Assembly: GCA_916700875.1 (NCBI GenBank)
Contig: CAKAKS010000039.1
Coordinates: 12,122,044-12,186,043, forward strand
Direction: 5' to 3'
Length of the DNA stretch: 64,000 nucleotides
Source of the DNA: Sebastes aleutianus
Taxonomy: Eukaryota > Chordata > Actinopteri > Perciformes > Sebastidae
Shown one piece after another: positions 1 through 8,700 of the stretch. The translations under genes were made by a program, and so were the position numbers. Below the pieces are notes generated by a model. The model saw only the letters and a program-made list of their open reading frames with translations, had not been told where the DNA came from and ran no database searches. Within the stretch, counting starts at the first letter, position 1, and every line of letters starts with the position of its first letter.

Positions 1-133
1 GAAGACGGCTTCAGCTTCATTCATCTCCTCTGAGGAAGCTTAGAGTAACCTGACTTAATGTTTCTGACACATTTCAAACAGACCTTGTTTTATTCCTTTT
101 TATTTTAGTCTGACGTCTCTGTGTTCTCCACAG

Positions 134-230
134 TGATTGGTCGGACTGGCAGGCTCATCCAGTCTCTGCTGTGTGTCTGTTCTGTGATCACCAGTCAGAG
201 ACGATGGACCAGATCTACACACACATGAAG
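134..230 (+). CDS. znf277: znf277 exon with first half of a zinc finger
   Basis: The acceptor ag at 132-133 follows a pyrimidine stretch and the donor gt is at 231. It encodes DWSDWQAHPVSAVCLFCDHQ and ends in THMK; the finger histidines are completed in the next exon. The first base completes a codon begun in an exon left of the window. A second possible acceptor (ttttag, near 108) exists but would add residues not expected in the family. Confidence 0.88.
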
Positions 231-2119
231 GTACAGCAACAAACCTTTCAGATAGTTTCAGATACTTAATGTACCTGAAATGATTCCTTTGCGACACAGA
301 GAGAGATTCAGGGGCCTGACGAGTCTAGATTAAATTATTGAGCGTTCCTTTTTACCGTTTTCCCCTCACCAGTGGTAAAGATCTAAGACTAACAAAGTTG
401 TCTTTCCATTTTCAATTATTTGATATAGACTTTTAATCTTAATTGATTATTGTTCCTCCTTTTTTTTTTTTAGGAATCTCATGGCTTTGACCTCCATAGT
501 CTGAGGACTGAACTCAGTGAGTAAAACCACATTACAAAACAAATACCAACATCAAAGTGCATCATCTTTAACATGATGATCATCACCATGATTAAAGGAA
601 ACGTACTTTAGTGTTTGTTTAACATGTTGTGTGAATCACACAGTATGTACTCTGTGTCTTTCCTATGTGGGTGGCTAGACCACAGGGAATCTGGTGTGTG
701 AATTTATTTAATTAATTTATATTTATGTATTATTACCATTATTATGTATTCTAGTATTTATTATTAGCATTATTATGCATTTATTTATTTTTATTCAAAC
801 ATTTTAAAATTTAATTTATTCTATTTTTTATTTCATAATTTTTATTTATATATTTTATATTTATTATTATTTTCTCTCCTTTCTTTTTGAATAGTTTGTT
901 TTTCAATTTACAGTTAGTATCTGTTAAATGTTCATATTATTTTATTTGTTGTGGTTTAGGTTGTTGTCTTTTTTTCTTAAGGAAACAATAAAAAGCATGA
1001 TTAAAAAAAAAACATGTGAATGTGAGTATGCATGCTCACGTATTGACATGTCACATTTTGCGATTTCCTCCTCATCCTGCGATTTGAAAATAGTAGTAGG
1101 CCATATTACGTCCATAAGATAGAAAAACTTGAAACAGTGGTAATAACAATGTATTTTAGTGTTTGTTAAACATGTTGTGTGAATTGGGAGTATGCATGCT
1201 CACGTTAACATCCCGCTCTGCCGTGTCCTCCCTCAGACCTCCGCTTCTACCAGCAGGTCAAACTGGTGAACTTCATCCGGCGGCAGATCCACCAGAGCCG
1301 CTGCTATGGCTGCCAGGAGAAGTTTGACTCCAGAGACGACGTCCTCCGTCACATCGTGGCTGAAGGTCATGTGATGAAGCTGCCAGACATGTCGACCTGG
1401 AACCAACCACAGTAAGTTCAGCAGCTGTAGGTGTTTATTATGTTATGGTATATGTTCATGTTGGTGTTCAGCCGTACCTGCAGCTTGGTGGTGACGGTGT
1501 AGGTGGGTGGGAAGCCAGTGAGGGAGGACGTCCTTCTGGCATGGTTAGGTGTGATGCTACCACTACGAGGCGCCACTGTTGAAAATTCTACAATATAAGC
1601 TTTAAGTTTTTGGTTCTAGTCCGATATACCACAGTTTTCTCTCCACGACACTTCCCGGGCCAAAGCATTATGGGAACTGTAGTTCAGTAGTGAGAGCTTG
1701 TGGTTACGACATGGGAAGTCGTGATATTATTGGCGTTCAAGTGGTTAAGTCGTGAGAACACTGCTGCTAAGCAACGGCAACTTGGACGCTACTGTCGGCG
1801 TCTAGAAGCCACTGAGGCTAACAATTTGCTTTTGCCTTGCTAAGACACGCAGCGACTCTGGAAAAAAAGCCGAGCAAAAGCCTAGAAGTGTATTTAAGTA
1901 AACCGCTGACCTCCATCTCTCCTCAGGTATTACTTCCCCACATACGAGAACGACGCCCTCCTGTGTACGCTATCTGACAGCGACGACGGTGAAAGGGACG
2001 AGACAAGTCACGGCAGCGAGGACGTCCCGGTTATCGCAGAGGACATCTCCAACCTCAGAGCGCTAAAACAGAGCAGCGTCCTCAACCAGCTGCTGAAGAA
2101 CAGAAGCTCCTGCAGCTAG
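134..2119 (+). CDS. znf277: ZNF277 orthologue, 3' part (last four coding exons)
   Basis: Four exons (134-230, 474-516, 1237-1411, 1927-2119) join in one frame and end at TAG 2117-2119. The product matches the C-terminal part of vertebrate ZNF277, a C2H2 zinc-finger protein. Seen: a finger split over the first two exons (C-x2-C in VCLFC, then THMKESH), the conserved FYQQVKLVNFIRRQ stretch, a second finger (CYGC ... RHIVAEGH), then YYFPTYENDALLCTLSDSD, an acidic stretch, and LKQSSVLNQLL just before the stop. All introns have GT/AG ends. Upstream exons lie left of the window. The next gene is convergent and its stop is 477 bp away. Identity is firm; whether another paralogue exists cannot be told from here. 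Confidence 0.92.
474..516 (+). CDS. znf277: znf277 short exon
   Basis: A 43-bp exon encoding ESHGFDLHSLRTEL. The acceptor follows a T run (ttttttag, 466-473) and the donor gtgagt is at 517-522. Its phase-1 end joins the next exon to give ELNLRFYQQ, as expected for the family. Confidence 0.85.
1237..1411 (+). CDS. znf277: znf277 exon with C2H2 finger
   Basis: It encodes the FYQQVKLVNFIRRQ stretch and the finger CYGC-x12-H-x5-H (CYGCQEKFDSRDDVLRHIVA then EGH). The acceptor is cctcag at 1231-1236 and the donor gtaagt at 1412-1417. It is more G+C-rich than the flanking AT-rich introns. Confidence 0.93.
1927..2119 (+). CDS. znf277: znf277 terminal exon
   Basis: The acceptor cctcag is at 1921-1926. 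It encodes YYFPTYENDALLCTLSDSD, an acidic Ser/Asp/Glu-rich segment, then ISNLRALKQSSVLNQLLKN, and stops at TAG 2117-2119. The 3' UTR probably runs to about 2590, judging by an AATAAA at 2565-2570. Confidence 0.93.
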
Positions 2120-2453
2120 ACGATGGACGATGGACGGTTTTTAGTGACGGGATGGTCGGACTTCTTCGTTTTTGGACAAGTCTTCATCAGACTAGTTGTC
2201 CTGTGTGCATCACAACCGTGCAAAACCTGCGGAGATGTTTTCGCACTTACATACATGTGGACAACACAGCATCTTTCTTTTCAGCATTTAAACCGCTCTG
2301 TGAAAAACAAGTAATTAACCCAATCATGCACCCGGAACATGCACTTTAAAAGCAATCAGAAGCCTTTTCAGAAGCTGCATTTCAACCTTTACTTGCTACG
2401 AATTTCCATTCAAGCACAGAGATACATTTAGATGTTTAGACGTAGATGTTAAA

Positions 2454-2459
2454 TTTATT
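2454..2459 (-). promoter_or_regulatory. candidate poly(A) signal of the kinesin gene
   Basis: TTTATT on the + strand reads AATAAA on the - strand, about 138 bp past the kinesin stop. It lies upstream of the znf277 signal, so the two 3' ends would overlap by about 100 bp or more if both signals are used. Confidence 0.5.
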
Positions 2460-2564
2460 ACTTAAAGTAAAAATTCTATTGTAAATTCAGAAACTATAAC
2501 CAGCACTGCATGAAAGTAGGTGTCTCTCACAAGAACAAAAAGCATCTTCCAGCTGTTTCTGTTG

Positions 2565-2570
2565 AATAAA
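2565..2570 (+). promoter_or_regulatory. candidate poly(A) signal of znf277
   Basis: This is the first AATAAA on the + strand downstream of the znf277 stop, about 446 bp after it. Cleavage 10-30 bp downstream would put the transcript end at the antisense side of the kinesin stop codon (2597-2599). Confidence 0.6.
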
Positions 2571-2596
2571 TGTTGTGTCTAACACCCGCTCTCCGT

Positions 2597-2746
2597 CTAC
2601 TTGACTGTCTTGTTGTTTTTAGCCGGCACGATGTTCTGCGTTGCTTTTCCGAGCGCGACCTGCCGTATGGTGGAACCGAACTGCAGCGTGCTCAGTGTTT
2701 CCGCCTCGTTCTTCATGTCTGGACTCACATTCACAAACACGCAGCA
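2597..2746 (-). CDS. kinesin terminal exon
   Basis: CCVFVNVSPDMKNEAETLST then LQFGSTIRQVALGKATQNIV and a short Lys/Asn tail to TAG (2597-2599). The VNVSP and ETLSTL-F motifs are the last motor strand and helix. The protein ends soon after the motor, as in C-terminal-motor kinesins. Confidence 0.93.
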   Translation of the reverse strand, partial: CCVFVNVSPDMKNEAETLSTLQFGSTIRQVALGKATQNIVPAKNNKTVK

Positions 2747-5700
2747 CTGCAGAGGAACCAGAGGAGACAGATGTTTAAGTTAAAAAACAGATGTGAGAAC
2801 TGTCAAAAAAGAACACATTTATTCCAACATTACCAACAACTTCTTAAAGGTTGGTCTGAGGTAAAGGAAGACTTCAGTGTGAGGTGAGGTTTACCTTAGC
2901 GTCTCCACTGAGGCAGGGCTGCAGGAGGTGGGTGAGTCTAGAGTTCCTGAACGGGATGTGGAGGGCGTTACACTTCAGAGCGTTGAACACCTGAAGGACA
3001 AACAGTGACCTTTGACCTCACTCAGAAACACTTATTCAGTTCTCAGGAGGAAATCTGAATGGTTTGTTCTGTTTATCAATACTTGCTGTACCTGGTGAGG
3101 GCGCTGTATTAAAGCTACTCCTCATATCATTTTGACCACATGCCTGTCAACCTTTCTGTATGCAGCTCACAATGAAATTTATTAGGACTACCTGCATCAT
3201 TATCTAGGGAATGTTTATAAGTGTAACTTGAAAGTGACACTATCGTGTTTAATTGGATCAGTGGTGTAAGAACTGAGCTGGAACCAGACCAGGTGAGTCC
3301 TCAGTGGGTCGGCGTACCTGTCCCAGTGCTGTCAGTGATTTATTGATGGCGGCCGCCTCCACCAGCCTCTGACCCTCAGCTTCGGTCTTGGAGATCCGCT
3401 CAGATCCAGCGAGGTCGCACAAGGTCAGCGTGCCGCGAGACGTCAGTCCCGACACTTCGTCTGAGCCCTCCACCTGCAGCGCCACCACCAGGTGAGACCG
3501 GGAGCTGAGGAGGAAGGACACAACGCCACGTCACTCATAATAACATCATTCTGTGCTTCATCACATCTCTATGTTGGAAGTAGAGCAGCACCTCTGAATG
3601 TTCATCTTGGTCGAGGCGATCTTTCGGTTCTTTTCACCCGTCTCCATGACGTTGAGGATGTCGGCCTCGGTCTGCACCTGGATCTGGGTCAGTCCTGGGA
3701 CCGTTACCGACTTCCCCTGGACTCTGATGTCCAGAGCAGCGCCGGGGCTTTTGATCAAAAGGTCGTTCAGACTGTCGTTGTAAATCTCCAACATCGAGAT
3801 CTGAAAATGAGCAAAAATACATTTGTTTGTTTGGCGAAGTTCAGGTTCTGACCAGAGAAAAAATATATTTGTTCTACTTTTAAGTGCATAGAAATGAAAA
3901 GCTTAAAATTAAAAGCTGATCAAAAATAATGAAATATAAATAAATAAATATAAGTGAATGGAAACGTGGCTAATGTAGGAGACTATGGTGTCTTTTGTTT
4001 ATAAATCCTCTGGATTTAGCAAGCATTTTTTCATTAAAAGACCCACAAATAACAAACTTATATTTTATATTATTGATAAGCCAAGCCAGATCATCAACAG
4101 TGAGCTGAGAGAACATTTTAGATTTTTTTCTCCCCAAACTTGGTTCATTTTCTTCAACATTTATTTGTTTTCAGAGCTCCACATGAAAATCAACTGTGAC
4201 TAAATAAAAAGTCAAACCTTCAGAGTGTAGGAGACCTTTTCTTTTCCTGCACAGATGCGTAGAAGTTCTCGTATAGACCTGAGGAAACACACACATGTTA
4301 TACTGCCGGTGTGTGAGCAGACTCGAGGTAACAGGAGACGCTGATGAGCAGAGCTTTGTGTTGCTGGAAACTCAACCTCTCTGTGTGTAAACTGACTCTG
4401 AGTGTCAGCGCTGAGCTGTTGCTTCGCTGCCTCATCACGTATTGATGAAGTGTTGTCAGGTGACACATCACATAATGAGACGCAATTAGTCTCATTTGGC
4501 CCCTGACAGCAGTTCATTGTTCCAGGCAGGGAGATAACAATCAGCAGAGGGGTTTAAATGTGTTTGGACGACGCAAGCTTCCAGATTTTATTCTGTAAAA
4601 ACCCACTGAACTTCTCAAGCGTGCCCTCGATTAACTCACCTCAGCTGTTTATAATCGGTGCTTGTCACCGCAGGAAAATACAGGTGTAACCAATGACATT
4701 TGAAATGGCTTTGTTTCGTTTAGCCATGTCAGTAAGTCTCAACACAACACAACAGGACCCTGGAGCTGACACCAGTATAAACCACATTAGTTACACCTGT
4801 GTTTAAAAAAATAAAAATGTCCACTGCACATTTTTTCCCGAATTTCCAGAAACACAAAACTGTTGTATAAGTGCATTACATTATGAAGTGGGTGTAGAAA
4901 CTGAAATATATGGAGTCATAGGAGTGCCATAAAAAAGAATAAATCTGGAAAAGAATATGAAAATAATTCTGGAAATATAGAGAGAAATAAAGGAAGGAAA
5001 AGCAACAGGATACAAATAAATAGATGACATAATATAAAAATAAATAAATATTCTTTTGTAAATATACAGAGAAAATAGAGTAAATTAATATACAAAAATA
5101 AAACAAGGCAAAAGTGAGCATGGTTCACATACCCCCCGCTCACTGCTTGACCCCTACTAAATTAGGGCCAAAGGTTTTGCCCTTTTGGAAAAATTTTAAA
5201 AACTGTTGGGCACCCTGGACTTCTAACCCCCAAAAGGCACAACTAGACCACACTGTCAACCATCATACCAAATTTGAAGTTACTAAGTTAAATAGTTTCC
5301 AAGTTCTGCTCCAGAAACAAAAGTGTGACACGCGAACCGACGGAAGGACGGACGGATGGACACGCGGAGCGCTATATATCCCCGACCACGTTGTCATTGG
5401 GGTATAATAAACATGTATTTCAAAATTATATAATAAATGAACAAGTAAATGGAAAAATAAATTAAATTGATTATAATTATTATTTTATATTTTGTTATTT
5501 GTCTTTATATTTCCACATTTATTTTCTTTTACAGATATATTCTTTTTAATGGCACTTTTATGGAGTCATAGGAGTGACATAAAAAAAGAATACATCTGTA
5601 AAAGAATAAGAAAATAAATGTAGAAATATAAAGAGAAACAAAGGAAGGAAAAGCAAAGTGATAAAAATAAATAGATGACATTATATAAAAATAAATATTT

Positions 5701-8700
5701 GTTTGTAAATATACAGAGAAAATAGAGTAATTTATATGCAAAAATTGAATATATATATTTAAAATAATATAATAAATCAACAAATAAATGGAAAAATAAA
5801 TGAAAATTATTATAATTATTATTTTAGATTTTGTTATTTGTCTTTATATTTCAACATTTATTTATTTACTTATATTTCCACATATATTTTCTTTCACAGA
5901 TGTATTCTTTTTTATGGCACTCCTATAACTCCATAGTTTCCTCATCAGTGCAACATGGTGGAAAACAAAACCTGATGTTTATGTGTGTCCTTTGTCCAAC
6001 AAAGTATCAGTGTAAATTTTTAAAAACATGGTATGTTTTCTTTAAATCAGGAGTCACACCTCCAGTTTCTTTCAGTTAACTCTCACTGTGAAAACTCTGA
6101 GTAGCTCTGACCTGATGTTGACTCCAGGGTTTTCCTTGCTGCCCATCATGGTGTACGTCTTCCCCGAGCCCGTTTGTCCGTACGCCAGAATGCAGACGTT
6201 ATAGCCGTCCACACATGAAGTTATCACCGGCAGAGTTCCTGCAAACACCTCCTCCTGCAGTAAGGAAGCACGGAGGACGACATGAAGATGACATTCATTT
6301 GAAATAAGTAAACATTTCTGAAAAGGAAAAGCTGTTGCTGCTTTATGTGTCTTCCAAAACTCTAATCTTAAATAACAAAATAAACTAGGAGGGCTGATGT
6401 TGATGATCTTCAGAGTGTATTTAAGCTTTAATTTGAAATGTTGCTGTACTTTTTCTCTGGTGTTATACTGAAAACACTGATTTCCTTTGAAAGAGATTCC
6501 CCTTATCTCTTTAATGAATGTTTAAATCAAACATTATGAGACGTTTTAGTAGCTGAAAGACTACTGCTCTCTGAAGGCCCAGAGCTCGTTAAGATCTGCA
6601 GCTCGTTAAGATCTGCAGCTCGTTGAGGCCAACAGATCGTTAAGGCTAACTGCTGGCCTTCCCTACAGGCAAATTAACAACATCGCTCCGGTATTTAACA
6701 GTGTACAGGAATAAAATGTAACAGTAAGCTTTGTGTTATTTAAAGGAGAAGTGTGTAGGGTCTGGCGACCTCTAGTGGTGAGGTTGCAACCAGCTGAAAC
6801 TTCTCCTGTGTGCCAAGTGTGTAATAGAACGATGGTGGCCGATGTGAAAATGTGAAAACGTGAACGTCTCCATGGTACGATTTGTGAAAGATTCAGAGGG
6901 TGGTGGGAAAAATGTTGTTATCCATGAAAATAAATCATGAACCACAGTTGGCCTTTATAGACTAGGAAGCCTGTTCACAGTGTCTGTTTCTGAACTTTAA
7001 TTCAAGAATTTCTGAACTTGTATTTAACCACTGCATTTATACAAATATTTTAATCCACTTTTTAAAAAAATTAATTCATCAAGTAGCGTGCGGTATTTTC
7101 ACTTCTGTGTCTTGTCCTTCCCTCATGTGGAAACAAAGGTGATGTGATCATACGCAAAACAAAAGGTTAAATGCTAATTTAACCTGTCAGGATTAAATCC
7201 CTCTTTCAGTAACATGGATAGAACCACTTGGCCAGATGTGCTATAACTCCTCCACCTCCCCGGCTGCCTCCTGCTCCACCTGGGCCACCGTCCCCACGGC
7301 GCCCTTCAGCTGCTCCAGCTGGTTCTTCATGTCGGTCAGCGCCTGGCTGACTGTGGAGTGAAGCTGCTTGTTGGAGACGTTCAGCTCGCGGGTGAGCCGG
7401 CTCACCTGGCGGAGTTGGTCGGGCTCCACAGACGGCTTGGTGATGGTTTTGGCAGGTGGGACAACGGGAGCCCGGCGGTTCGAGAGGGATCGGATCTTCT
7501 CTCGTGCCTCCTGCTGGTCGGCCTCAAGCTCCGCCAGCTTCTGGTTCAGGTGCTGGACGACTTCACTGAGGTAGCGTACTTCCCTTGCCAGGTAGCTGTT
7601 CCTCTGGAAGAGATTGTCCACCTCTTTCTCTTTGGTCTGCAGTTTCTGCCGCAGATCCTCGATGACCCTGTCCCGCTCCAGGAGGGCTCTGCTGGGTTAA
7701 ACACACGTTTGGTGATGAGTCTTTACAGGAGAAATACGCGTTTTAATGCTAATCGTGTGTTTGCTGCAGACCTGAAGGAGTTGAGGTCGGTGTAGTTGTG
7801 ATCTCCGCTCTGAGAGGCCTGCAGGAGGATTTCTCCAAACATGGCGAGGTAGACGGAGATGACCTCTTCAGGGTCGTAGTTACACTGTCTGAGTGCTGCA
7901 GTGATCTCCTTCTGGTCCACCAGACCTGGCAGGGTGGACTGGAACACAAACACACCGAATACACCTTCTGCTCTACAGTCACAGCCTAGAATGAGCAGCA
8001 TCAGAGTCTTCCTCACCATGACTCGTTGGACTCGAGCTTTGATGAAGTCGACGTTTACCTCCCACTGCAGCGGCAGCAGCAGCCACACACCCGCCAGAGG
8101 ATCCCAGAACCTGCAGACATTCACCCGCTCCTGGAAAACACCAGGACGTTATAAAACTAAAAGTAGATCTAATCTAGAGAAAGACCAGAGGATGCATGAC
8201 TACAGCTCCTGTCTCACCTCAAACATGTAGGTCATGACGGTTCCTTTTCCTTGGATGTAGATGCTGCCGGTGCGATCGTCCTCTCGGACCGCCGGCTGGC
8301 TGCTGGCCGGAGTCTGCAGCTGACCGGAGTCCTGAGGGACAAAACACAGTTCTTCACACTGCAGCTGAGATTATTTAGAGTTTGCAGTGAAAGATTTATT
8401 TCATTCATAGTGAATCTAATTATACACAGGCAGACCTCGTTGTTGGAGGTGATGAAGTGCCCCTGACTGTACCACTCCTTTGGAAACGGCTGCAGGTTCT
8501 GGTGAACACAGAGCAACAAATAAGACGAAGAAACCAGAATTAAAACATGACTTAGGGTCCTTTTTGTTGTCCTTAAAGTTGGTTCTTGTATTATTCTGAT
8601 TTTATAAAGTTTAACCATGGGAATTTGGAGACTTGTATGATAAACAATGGTCAGGCTATGGAGGGGAATTTGGAGGGAAATCTCTATGAACCAAAACAGG

